From assembly GCA_002633005.1 (NCBI GenBank), contig NMRA01000045.1:145218-166287 (forward strand): DNA of 21,070 bases, read 5' to 3'. The translations under genes were made by a program, and so were the position numbers. The DNA comes from Phoronis australis. Lineage: Eukaryota; Phoronida; Phoronidae. How positions within the stretch are numbered: position 1 is the stretch's first letter; each line of letters begins with the position of its first letter. Below are positions 1-9,400 of the stretch, one piece after another. The notes beneath the pieces were generated by a model. The model made no database searches and had not been told where the DNA came from. It saw only the letters and a list, made by a program, of their open reading frames with translations.

Positions 1-551
1 GGGGGGATGGGAAGGGACCGGCATAGCGACCCAGCAGAACCTCAGTCTGGATTTTCTGAAAGGTAACTTCGGGATTACGTAGAGCTGATGGGTGGTTGGT
101 GGGGGGATTAGAGTGACATATCGAGGAGGCGCCGAGTCTGAAACCGAAAGAGAAACCATTGATAAGCTCCGTAGTCGAGACGGAGTCATAACCTGAAAGG
201 AGAGGTTTAACATTCGACCACTAATGAACTCCGAATTTGGTTGCAAGATTCAATATAAGTGATCTGCATTTAAAAATATCATCTTACACTCACGACACGA
301 GCACACGTGCAAGAGCATAGTATAATGATGTCTACCACTGACAATCGTCAGACGTGCACGTGTATACCATCGTTTCTGTTTTGTGTTGAGAGAAACAACT
401 GTGTGTAAACAAATGAGTCTGGCTGAGCTCACCAACCAGTGAGAAACGGTTGGTTATTCTCTCTCGTTCCGCCTGCCCGGCACCTCTCCTCCCTGTTCTC
501 TCCGGCTTTAACCCCTACCCTTCCCTCTTTTCCCCACCCTACCCAATCTGC
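1..551. other. Unassigned intergenic DNA with a pyrimidine-rich tract
   Basis: No reading frame here resembles a known protein; the longest is 61 codons and has no recognisable motif. There are small self-complementary sites, such as ACGTGCACGT at 352-361. From about 455 to 551 the + strand is almost all C and T, ending just before the dispersed repeat at 552. The pyrimidine tract may belong to that repeat, because the second copy is also flanked on that side by a related purine/pyrimidine-biased stretch. Confidence 0.5.
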
Positions 552-634
552 GCGTTTTGTTGATTTGCTTTTCTGAGGATGACGTCATCAAAACCGGAAT
601 AAATCCATATACTGCGCAGGCCCGTTTGTGGATT
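552..634 (+). repeat. Dispersed repeat, copy 1 (partner inverted at 7215-7304)
   Basis: The core GCGTTTTGTTGATTTGC (552-568) and the later block CCCGTTTGTGGAT (621-633) both recur, in the same order and at similar spacing, on the minus strand at 7304-7215. Between them both copies carry GGATGACGT, here as the palindrome TGACGTCA (580-587), a cAMP-response-element-type sequence. The matching ends with variable middle suggest two diverged copies of one mobile or promoter-like unit. The family is unknown. No tRNA-type A or B box is visible, so a tRNA-derived SINE is not supported. Confidence 0.6.
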
Positions 635-1125
635 CCTAAAACGCGAAACAATTTATGAATCGTTCCAATTTACAGGAAATGGTTGTATGATAATAATTCG
701 ATGATATTAGTCCAAAATTATGCGTTTTACATTAATTAAGAGATTTTGGTCGTATTTCCTGTATTTTTTTGATAATTTCGTGATGCCCCAACTGAACGCT
801 AATTTTACTGTTTACGTTATACATAGGAATACAAATTGTCGAAAACCTATCCCTCATTTATCCAAAACCTATTGAGGCACCTACATGGGATAAAAGACGT
901 TTGTGTCGTTCATAACGTCAAGTGAGCAGGGCATGAGTCTTTCGTAGTTAATTTGAATTCTAAAATACCGTCGCGTACGGCGTCAGTGTAATTTGCCCTT
1001 GTTGAATGTCAGTTAAGGACTGGTTTTCTGCGCACAGATGTCTAAATGATTTAGGCAGATTACACAGAAAACAGTAAAAGAGTTAAAACTTTGATCACCA
1101 ACATCAAAGCATTATTACCGGCTCC
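635..1125. other. Unassigned intergenic DNA
   Basis: AT-rich sequence with no reading frame, tandem repeat or RNA gene that I can support. It ends at the left boundary of the first THAP transposon. Confidence 0.5.
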
Positions 1126-1130
1126 TTACA

Positions 1131-1144
1131 GGAGAATGCCACCC
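1131..1144 (+). repeat. Left terminal inverted repeat of THAP transposon copy 1
   Basis: GGAGAATGCCACCC matches the reverse complement of 2798-2811 without mismatch. The same sequence, with one or two changes, bounds copy 2. Confidence 0.85.
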
Positions 1145-1292
1145 GATTTAATTAGTCTTTTTTAACGTCATAATCGGTCTATATCCACATCGCCTCTTAT
1201 ACGGTCGACTTCACCTTGCCGAGAGGTGTCGCGTTACCTTGTGAGGAAGGTGAAAAACGACGCAGCGACGTCAGTGGTTCGTCTGCAGAGTA

Positions 1293-1583
1293 AATGCCGC
1301 TACATTGCGGTGCATCGTTCCCGCTTGTCCAAACTATGAAACTGCGAAGAAAGCGGGTATATCGTTTTTTCGACTTCCTCGAGAGCCCGAAATGCATAGG
1401 AAGTGGCTTGCGGTAGTGAAGAATGAAAGGTAGGCTGTTAATAGCAAGTATGAGCCCGTGAAACATCTCCGTGTCTGTGGACGGCATTTCGTCGACAGTG
1501 ATTTCTCTGGCAAATTCCGGCTAATCAAAGAACTATCCATACGTTCTACGGGCTGTGCATGCATGTTCACAGCGGCTCCCTAG
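1293..1583 (+). pseudogene. THAP zinc-finger remnant of transposase, copy 1
   Basis: The frame shows the full C2CH signature of a THAP domain: Cys codons at 1311 and 1326, a Trp at 1404, then Cys at 1476 and His at 1485, giving C-x4-C-x49-C-x2-H. After the first pair comes SFFRLPRE, typical of the THAP core, and the last cysteine sits in VCGRHF. THAP domains bind DNA through zinc, and in transposases they recognise the element's ends. One in-frame TAG at 1431 breaks the gene, and no ATG in this frame precedes the first cysteine closely. After about 1500 the frame overlaps the minus-strand remnant, so it may not be the true continuation. No catalytic domain follows. Confidence 0.8.
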
Positions 1584-1697
1584 TATTTCTTGGTCAGTGT
1601 ATTCCAGTTCGAACTGATACCCTGTGAAACCTAACGATCCGACCCGTGAAGTCTTCGTCGCCTGAGCTCTTGACTACGTCGGGATTGGCGCGGGGCA
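1540..1697 (-). pseudogene. Minus-strand coding remnant inside THAP transposon, copy 1
   Basis: This is the diverged counterpart of the better preserved minus-strand reading frame at 13649-13807. The matching words are NPD near the start and, after a frame change, GYQFE followed by acidic residues and EIL. Frameshifts and stops have broken it, and the splice-donor-like GTAAGC of copy 2 reads ATTAGC here. Function unknown; see the copy 2 entry. Confidence 0.4.
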
Positions 1698-2797
1698 GTT
1701 GCCGTTTATTAGAAGATGTGATTATACTGCGTTTTGTTTCAAAATGAAATATTCTCATCCTAACCAATTCTTATATTAAACTGAAACAAAGTCTGTTTCA
1801 TTAGATACAATTTGTAATGCCTTGGAGTGCTCGTGAGTGCAGATGTTTTGAGAAGCCAGCAATGAATAAACCACTGTGTTACCGACTTTTGATGCCGGCA
1901 ACAAAAGCAATTGCTTTGACCGGGTATCGAGGCCGTGTGAGCGCACATGCTAATTCAGTGTTTGCTGACAGAAAGCTGTTGTGAAACATTACTCGATTTT
2001 ATATGCTATGGTCACATGTTAGGGGAATCTATATTTAGAAATACAAATACATTTTTCAAATCATTGTTACTGTACAACCTTTGCCGGCCCTGGGCTGACG
2101 ATCTGTGGAAGGAGAACCTGAAATCGCGGCCTCCGACAAGTAAGAAGATTTTCAGTTTCGTGGCTAATTCACATCAATAATTACATGCACATTATTTTTG
2201 GCTCACTATAATAGTCTTTTCGTGAATGGAGGTTTAGTTTCCAACTCAAGCCGATTTATGTTAGTGCCAGTCCCGGCGGCCGAGACTTGCCTGATCAGGT
2301 TCCGAGCCATTAGCCGGGGATAACAAGCGTTTTGTGTGTTTAGAACTCAAAAAATCACAAGTAGAACAACACAAATCTAGGTTCTCCTGTCTGTATTTCA
2401 CGGAGGAATACTTCGAATTTATCTCCAAACAGACCCCAAACTACTCAGTGCTACGGACCTTGGTAAATTGGCCTGCCGAACTTTGTTGGCCACGGTGTGT
2501 CCAAATACCAGTAAATCCGTAAACGCGAAATAACGTTTTTATAAGAACTCGGTGTATTTTTAAGGGTTTTACATCGAAGTCTGATGATTTATTGGTGTTA
2601 AACGATGAATTCAAGCGGTAAGCTGACACCAGTAACCCGTGTTGTGAACTGCTGAACAGACTGCGTGTGAAACCAATTACGTCATTGAATAATTTCAACA
2701 CCTCCGTCTGCCGTCAGGTGTCAGGTAACGCAACTGAACGTGCCGTTGTCGAGTAGAACTACTCGATCTAAATTAATACAAAATAGGTTGTTTTTTG

Positions 2798-2811
2798 GGG
2801 TGGCATTCTCC
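2798..2811 (-). repeat. Right terminal inverted repeat of THAP transposon copy 1
   Basis: GGGTGGCATTCTCC is the exact reverse complement of the left end and is followed by TTTAAG, where the TTAA-type target site is expected. Confidence 0.85.
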
Positions 2812-2816
2812 TTTAA

Positions 2817-3540
2817 GTCCGCTCTTTTAGAAACTACACAGCAAGAGGTAGGTTCAGTTTACAGCACGCAATTGCTGAGGGATTAACTGTCATTATGGAG
2901 GACTGCTACTCTCTTAGTTTGGCAGTTATGGTCTACTCAAAGGAATGTCAACAACAAACGTGAATTTCAAATTCAGCCAAAACATTTATTCTTATTGGTC
3001 AGTTTCAGACACTCGGTGTACTGTTAACATCTCAGTGTAGTTCTCAGTGTAGATATACTGTATGCATACATAACAAAACAATTTTCGCTTGACTTGAATT
3101 AGATTTTTGTACGATTTTGTTGGAGGTACTATTTAGTCAGCAATTCAGCTGCCATCCCCATGTCTGTGGCTCAGTCATATGCGCTATACATCCCTGTGAT
3201 ACAGCAGCAGAAGCGTGCAGAGGCATAGTGATGCTGGATGTAAATTCTGTCTTCTTTTACATTCTCAAAACCGGGAATTCTTGTAAGTTCGATCAAGCTC
3301 TTATTTTTCGTTTAAAACACAAGTTATTGAAAATAAATACACACTCATTACAATACAACAATCGAAATAAAATAGTAATTCAGTCTTCTGTTTGAGCTAA
3401 AATGTGCAATTTGTTGTTTCAGAATGTCACGTAACATTATCTTCAACTGTCGATTCTGAGGACAATTGTTCGACATTCCTTCTAAATAAAGTCAAATTGT
3501 TGAAAATGGGTGAATAATCATTCAAAGTTACGAACTGGGC
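2817..3540. other. Unassigned intergenic DNA
   Basis: A 92-codon frame at 3117-3395 has no motif I recognise and biased low-complexity composition. No repeat or RNA gene is evident. The 3' part may belong to whatever element delivered the hydrolase-like fragment that follows. Confidence 0.4.
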
Positions 3541-3866
3541 TGATAGCTCCGTGAGTGTTTGTATACTTTTAGAAGCATAAGAAGTCTGCAAAACCACATT
3601 GCTCACAACAGCTAAGCAAAAAATTTCACTTACGTGACTACAGTCTTGGTATCAACTTTTACGGGAAAGGTAGCTTCAAGAGCATGAAGTTGCTGCGAGA
3701 CAATGAACAGCGTGTGGTGTGATCGTATCAACCAAATATGATCATCCTTCATGAAGGTGGAAATGATTTAAATGCTCATCCTGCAGAGAGTATTTCACGA
3801 CATTATAGCATTGCTGAGGCTCTTCCACCAACAGGGTTATTAAATGAATATCTTTCTGCGCATTAA
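3541..3866 (+). pseudogene. Broken SGNH/GDSL-type hydrolase-like fragment
   Basis: The frame running through 3621-3866 reads LRDYSLGINFYGKGSF, then KSMKLLRD, a stop at 3720, then MIILHEGGNDL. The hydrophobic strand followed by GGND (3756-3767) matches block III (GxND) of the SGNH hydrolase superfamily, where the Asn helps form the oxyanion hole. About 70 codons upstream, in another frame, ADSSV (3544-3558) could be a decayed GDS block I holding the catalytic Ser. The frame change, the stop at 3720 and the stop at 3864-3866 before any DxxH block V show it is not functional. SGNH-like domains occur in first ORFs of some CR1-type LINEs and in repeated genes of marine invertebrates, so a mobile-element origin is likely but not proven. 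Confidence 0.55.
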
Positions 3867-4724
3867 AGAAGCTATGTCGCGTTAAAATCCCGTAATATTT
3901 AAATTTGAATCAAGCCCCACCTAGTGACTTCCTAGAGAACTGCATGACAATCAGGAAAAGGATTAATTTGTAAACATATTGTGGTTTTAAAGAAAACACA
4001 AAACTGATACACAAAGTGCGAACATGTAAAAACCATAGTAATTCCAAACATTGCACAATCGTTATTTGATAGTCAAATCAACCAATAATAAAACGTATGC
4101 CTCGTTTCATTTGGGTATCAATGACATTTTACCATACTGATTTACATAAAAATAGTCTTACAAAATGGGACTTTTGCGAGATTGTAATGGTAACTTGTTT
4201 TCGGGTTGTTTCTGGCAAACTGGAAGATCTGGGGTTGTTTGTAATGTTCACAATTTAAAGTGTTAGAACAAATTAGTTAGAATAGATCCATTTTAAGTTG
4301 CCCAAAATTTGTGCATATGTACTTTTAAAACATGGGGTCAGACTTGTTGACATGTACTTTAACGTCAAAATCTATTTTAGATGGTTTTTTCAACTTTGGG
4401 TTCTGGGGTCAAAGTACTCTAGAGATTCTAGAAAATTCTGAAAACAAATTGTAACAGCCAATAATATGAGTGGATATGATCATGTGGTTTTTATTAGCCA
4501 ATCACTAAATAAGTAGAACGTTATATTATGGGCTGAAATCAACAAGATAATCAGATGAGCTATAGTAGTTGAAGCACGAAGACTTGCTGCAGTGTACAGA
4601 GGAAATTGTACGGCAGAGCCATCTCGTGGAAGATTCTAGAAAGGATCTTGGCAAGGGCAAGTGTTAACGAACAGTAAGTTAACTAATAGCTTGTCACTAG
4701 CATCGTGGGTAGAAGATACTACCT
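3867..4724. other. Unassigned intergenic DNA with promoter-like CCAAT motifs
   Basis: No coding potential recognised. At 4450-4516 there are two CCAAT-type motifs and an AAATAAG motif, and a TGTAACAG that could begin an LTR. I found no matching end or target duplication, so no LTR is called. Confidence 0.35.
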
Positions 4725-4812
4725 AAGTGTTGCGTCACCAGCAAGAGACTGTGACCAGCAAGAAGAAACTGCCTGCAAGTGTTGCATCACCAGAGACGGT
4801 GACCAGCAAGTA
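4725..4812 (+). repeat. Imperfect 52-bp tandem duplication
   Basis: AAGTGTTGCGTCACCAGCAA at 4725 recurs as AAGTGTTGCATCACCAGAGA at 4777, and both halves continue into GTGACCAGCAAG. The second unit lacks a few bases. Both strands stay open across it, probably by composition; I do not call a gene. Confidence 0.6.
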
Positions 4813-6256
4813 CACTGTCTCTTATACAGCGTGTGTGTAGTTCGAAGATTCACCAACAGGACAGACATCCAACAAGTGGAGAGTCCTAGCTTGGATAGCA
4901 GATAAGACATTTGATTATTTGGGTTGATTGATTAAAGAGCGCTAGTGTAGCTACTTTTCTTTGTAGTTGATTACTTAATTAACAACTGGTTTCACTTGTC
5001 TAATTAGAGGTTATCATATAATAAATTAATTACTGGATTTGATTATTCACTCTCCATCTACGCACAATCTCAAAGCATAGCTACCTTTTAAACAAACCCA
5101 CAGTCAATCTCTGACATAATGAGACATAGCATCTTTAAAATGTGCTTATTTAATGCCTACTTTCGCGTAATCAATGCTAAGAGTTCGTCATTCGAGGCAC
5201 TGAGATGGTTCTTAAATGAAAACCTTTCTACACAGAACTCAATGCATACTATTGCTTATTCGACACATACTTTCAAGTACTGTAGTTCATGTTGTTCAAT
5301 CATCTCCATGCTCTTGAATCTCAAGACGTCGGAAGACTTTTTACATGCGTGCAAGGCCTGTTTCGATGATTGTTCAATTAAGCATGTAAATGGTGGTGCC
5401 ATTAACTTTGTATTGACTCTAAACTTGTGATTGGACACAACGAATAAATAATTCAGCACGTCAAATAAACAATATTACTCATTGATTAAGCAATCGTGCA
5501 CATTGAATAATTACAACAAGGTACCCATTTAGGAACCCTTGGCGCTTCATACTAGTATTCCAAAAGAACAAGATTAATGACCTTAATCGCCGAGTCTAGG
5601 CTAACGTACAACCATACGTCCAGGTTTTGGGAGCTTTAAAGATTCAAGTACTATTCCCAAGTTTTCCATAGAAGATCGAATTTGTTTTCAATTTTGAAGA
5701 AGTACAGGTTCTTTTTTAAAAAGTTAATCGTTACTAAAAGGCACATCAAAACTGACAAAAATCAAGGAGCCGATGAATTAGTTAAAATGGAAACATCTGT
5801 GTGTATTAAAGGGCATCTATGCAGAAGCGCAAAATTCTAAAAATTGGTAAAAGATTATACTTTTTGACAAGTGTTGTCCCTGAAGTCAGTTTTTAAATCC
5901 AAATTCTAGGATGATGAAGTTTATAAACTTTGAAGTACTTTTGAACATTTCTGTAAGATTCTTTCCTAGTGGCCGTAAAGAATTAGCATGCCGTACCATG
6001 GCTAAAACTTAGGATAATCCATTATAGAGTTGACATGTGTGCATTGGGCTGGTGAGTATAATGAATAAACCTATGAACTTTAACGGAACACTAAAGTTTC
6101 GTGTAAAATTGGCAATTTTGCTAAGTGCAGAGTGCCGAAAATTTTTGTGACAGGCCGAATGAATGAATGCGTAAAAGTGTTTTAAAACTTTGCAAGCTCT
6201 CTTAGGCTACTCTTAAAATGCTGTTGGTTTCTGGTTCCCCTCGCCCGACCCTCACT
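4813..6256. other. Unassigned intergenic DNA
   Basis: An ATG-initiated frame of 103 codons (5119-5430, + strand) is followed by AATAAA at 5443-5448, but its composition and lack of motifs do not support a gene, and an opposing frame of similar quality overlaps it. Nothing else is supported in this stretch. Confidence 0.4.
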
Positions 6257-6494
6257 GCGTGGTCGGGCTGACATTTTTCGTCCATACGACCACGCGCTTT
6301 AAGTGTCTTAGAGAAGGCGTGGTCCCGATGGATAATTTTTGACCATACGTCCACACGGTTTAAATGACTCAGAGAGCGTGGCCGGGCTGACGTTTTTCGT
6401 CCATACGACCACGCACTTTGGTGTCTTAGAGAAAGCGTGGTCCCGACGGATACATAGACGAAGACCACGTTCAACTACGTGGTCCATGCGGATA
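6257..6494. repeat. Tandem repeat, about 60-bp units with internal inverted repeats
   Basis: Units begin with GCGTGG at 6257, 6317, 6376 and 6435, with a shortened fifth near 6477. Alternate units resemble each other most, so the larger period is 119 bp. Within the first unit GCGTGGTCG (6257-6265) pairs perfectly with CGACCACGC (6287-6295) across a 21-base loop, and the third unit repeats this nearly exactly. The minus strand translates to repeating peptides, but two frames are equally open and no start or motif favours coding. I read it as a short satellite or the internal array of a DNA element. Confidence 0.8.
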
Positions 6495-7214
6495 AAATTG
6501 ATCCACGTTTTAACTTGAGTTATTTTAAGCTTTTGTAGCGTGTGGTTGGTGGGGATCACTTAATCATCTTGTTCAGCGAATTTGGTAATACTGCAGCTAA
6601 CACGGTGATTTTAGTATGTGCCTCCATATTTCACTATTTCTGCCCCAAAATGGGCGGGGAATTTACCCCCCTCCCCTGCCGCCCCTTGACACGCCTATCC
6701 TATGAAAGCAGCGCACGTAAATTTCGTAACGTCTCGTTACCTCTTTGGCTTTTTTACAGATCCGTCCCAACCAACATAATGTGCATGAAGGTTGCTTTCA
6801 CATGTATATGACTTAGCGGGCACAAATTCATACTTGTACAGTACTAGTTTAGGCACTTCGACGCTAGGTGTCCTTGTCATAGCACTTGACTTTCAATGGT
6901 TTCCGAGAGATTTCTGCTCTCCAACGTATGCGAAGTTTGGCTTTGAATTTTTTTAGAGTAAAAGCTTCAATCGAAACAATTTTAGCATAGAAGTAAAAAG
7001 TGAACAATTACGAATTGAGTGAGATATATATCATCCGTGTGTGATCATTTATGTGACTATTACAGAAATAATTACAGTACCAGTACGCATAACTAAAACA
7101 AAGAGTATTGCTTTGCACTGGCATTTATTTTGTACATGAAACAAACTAATCAATACAGTAAAAGAAATTCGTCAAAAATTCAGTCTACTTACCCAGACCA
7201 CGCTTCTGCTGCTG
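6495..7214. other. Unassigned intergenic DNA
   Basis: Contains a C-rich patch at about 6640-6700 of the kind found near the ends of invertebrate repeats, but no boundary can be drawn. Frames of up to 98 codons in this area show no recognisable protein. Confidence 0.4.
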
Positions 7215-7304
7215 ATCCACAAACGGGCGGCCAGTTTGCGAATGACGTCACGAACACACATTTTGTTACGTCATCCGCCTATATAGCGCAAATCAACAAA
7301 ACGC
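7215..7304 (-). repeat. Dispersed repeat, copy 2 (inverted partner of 552-634)
   Basis: Read on the minus strand, GCGTTTTGTTGATTTGC (7304-7288) leads through CTATATAGG, GGATGACGT and a TGACGTCA palindrome to CCCGTTTGTGGAT (7227-7215), in the same order as copy 1. The CTATATAG stretch, absent from copy 1, could be a TATA box on the minus strand, which would make this a promoter-bearing unit. That is inference. Confidence 0.6.
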
Positions 7305-8084
7305 CCAGAACATACCCACACCAGCACAGGGAAGCGGGGGGGCACGGGCCCCCCAAGAAGTTCTTAAGCGTCAGGGTAAAACCGTGGCAACCGACGGGTG
7401 GGGCGGGGACTGCTAAATGCGGATAAGAGAGAAAACACAAGAGAACATTTTACAACTCTGTATTAGTGCATGGTTTACCTTTTGAGGATCCTGGCCACGA
7501 CTTGTTGTTGGGGTCTCCGCTTTCACCGCACAGGTCGTCTAAACGCACTTGGAAACGTGCACGTAATCATTCATACACACATTTCGAAAAATCGAGAAAA
7601 TTTGTAAAGCGAATTTTCTGGATTTTTAAATTCAGTAAGTCAATTTTGCGACCACAAAACCATATTTTTCCAGAGGCCCCTCTCTGGAAAAGGATAACGG
7701 AGACGACTTTCGTTTTTTTCTCGAATTGTATATCACTTGAGAAAATTTGATGACCTGAAAGATATCATCAATTGCTGCACATTTCTTGATTTTTGAAACT
7801 ACAGATATTTTCACATAGAGAGGCCCTACGTCTGAAGGAGGCCATTGACTACATTCAAGTGACCACAGTTTTTATATTTCTATTGAAAAATTCTTANACC
7901 CCCCCCCCCCCCGAGCCCCCCAGGTGCGAGTCATGTCAGAATCTTTGGTAGGGAAGCTGTAGTTCAACTAAATGCAGCGCCCCCTATGTTACTTTTTCTC
8001 TTACTCTTATAAATACTGGATATAGGAGACGCTGAAGCATGGTAAATGATATTTAAGACATCAGTGTTAAGTTCCCAGCAAATT
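7305..8084. other. Unassigned intergenic DNA with an unresolved base and C run
   Basis: Reading frames here (94 codons at most) have no recognisable product. One base (7897) is N, directly followed by A and 14 C residues (7899-7912) and, after GAG, six more C residues. This is probably a sequencing stall in a homopolymer, so nearby length and sequence should be treated as uncertain. Confidence 0.5.
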
Positions 8085-9275
8085 CATATATTTCAAGCTA
8101 CCTCCACATACAGATAAGACGTCAGATAGAGGTTCTCAACTTTAGAGACACAAAACACGCATTTGAACTAATTAAACTATACCTATTAATAACAGCGCTG
8201 TCTGCGGACTGGTAGAAAACACATTTTCAACTAATTCCTATATTCCCCACTAATGACTGTGCCACCTGTGGGCAGGTAGATAACGTACATGACGTCATCA
8301 TCAGGCTCACAATTTTAGAGATTCCATACACGCATTTCAACTAATTCAACTATTTCCACTAATCACTGCGCCACCTACAGGAACAGGCTGATAACAAACG
8401 TGACCTAGCAAAAGGCTCACAACATGAGAGACGCAGGACAGGCATTTCAGCTAATTCAACTATTCTCACTAATCGCTATGCCACCTGCAGGCAGACAGAT
8501 AAAGTACATGACGCCAGAAAAAGGCTCACTAGTCTCACAACTTGAGAGATAGAGAACAAGCATTACATCTAATTCAACTATTCCCACTAATCACTGTGCC
8601 ACCTACAGGGACAGGCTGATAACAAAAATGACGTCAGCAACAGGCTCACAACTTGAAAAACACAAAACAAGCATTTCAACTGATTCAACTATTCCCACTA
8701 ATCAATACACCGCCTACAGGCAGACAGATGAAGTGCATGCCGGAATCAAAAGGCTGACCATGCTCACAACTTAACAGAATAAGAACAAGCAGTTCAACTA
8801 ATTCAACTATTCCCACTAATCGATGCGCCACGTGTTGGCTGGTAGATAAGATATATAGCAACAGGGTCACCACAGCTTGAGGGACGGAGAACAAACATTT
8901 CAACTAACTCAACTTAATCGCTGCGCCACCTGCAAGGATAAGCTGATAACAAACATGACATTAGCAACAGGCTCACAACTTGAGACACAGATCAGGCATT
9001 TCAACTAATTCAACTATTCTCACTAATCGCTGCGCTACCTGCTGGCAGACAGATAACGTACATGACCCAAGCACAAGGCTCACCAGGCCAACAACTTGAG
9101 ACACACAGATTCAACTAATTCAACTATTCCCACTCATCGCTGCGCCACCTACAGGACAGGCTGATAACAAACATGACGTCAGCAACAGGCTCACAACTTG
9201 AGAGACACAAAACCCACATTTCAACTAATTCAACTAATTCAATTGTTCCCTCTAATCGATACGCCACCTGTGAGC
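8085..9275. repeat. Tandem array of about 110-bp units with alternating variants
   Basis: The anchor GCCACCT (or a one- or two-base variant) occurs at 8261, 8370, 8480, 8598, 8709, 8827, 8924, 9034, 9144 and 9263, giving spacings of 97 to 119 bases. Two degenerate units precede these from about 8098. Every unit shares TTCAACTAATTCAACTATTC, CCACTAATC and GGCTCACAACTTGAG. Two main variants alternate: one reads ACAGGCTGATAACAAA after the anchor (8370, 8598, 8924, 9144), the other GGCAGACAGATAA or similar (8480, 8709, 9034). A third, shorter form with GGCTGGTAGATAA or similar sits at 8827 and, cut short, at 9263. The array is not coding and has the scale of a minisatellite or short satellite. Confidence 0.9.
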
Positions 9276-9276
9276 T

Positions 9277-9400
9277 GGTCATTTTTTCATGGGCTCAAAA
9301 TTATTCACATTAAATTTAGACCCTGTGAAAAAACTAGCCGGGGTCATTTTTTCATGGGTTCATTATTTAATGTTACACCAGTTTGGTTGGGTATATTTCC
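9277..9400. repeat. Two-unit 65-bp direct repeat beside the satellite array
   Basis: GGTCATTTTTTCATGGG begins at 9277 and again at 9342. Similarity fades after the first 25 bases of the second unit. It starts inside the last truncated satellite unit, so it may mark the place where array growth stopped or another sequence joined. Confidence 0.5.

Larger units (their letters stand above)
1131..2811 (+). mobile_element. THAP-domain DNA transposon, Kolobok-like, copy 1 (decayed, 1681 bp)
   Basis: Both ends carry a perfect 14-bp terminal inverted repeat (GGAGAATGCCACCC). The interior aligns end to end with the element at 13256-14932, which is 1677 bp long and has the same ends and internal order. 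Outside the repeats lie TTACA on the left and TTTAA on the right, consistent with a mutated TTAA-type target duplication; the intact duplication of copy 2 sets this boundary. A THAP zinc-finger remnant lies near the left end on the + strand and a second coding remnant on the minus strand. THAP domains occur in P-element and Kolobok transposases; P elements make 8-bp duplications while Kolobok uses TTAA, so Kolobok is favoured. No transposase catalytic region is visible, so this copy is non-autonomous. Confidence 0.8.

Noticed and set aside
2441-2701. Minus-strand ORF shared by both THAP element copies (also 14605-14823)
   Set aside because: It is conserved because the copies are homologous DNA; there is no ATG at its start, it contains no motif, and the two copies diverge in frame at their ends.
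4450-5060. Solo LTR starting TGTAACAG with CCAAT and TATA-like motifs
   Set aside because: No matching CA end, no target-site duplication and no second copy could be found in the window.
5119-5430. 103-codon ATG-initiated ORF followed by AATAAA
   Set aside because: No motif or family resemblance, ordinary AT-rich composition, and an equally good overlapping frame on the other strand.
8085-9275. CRISPR-like regular repeat array
   Set aside because: Units are about 110 bases, similar along their whole length and diverged from one another; there are no short identical repeats with unique spacers, and the genome is animal.
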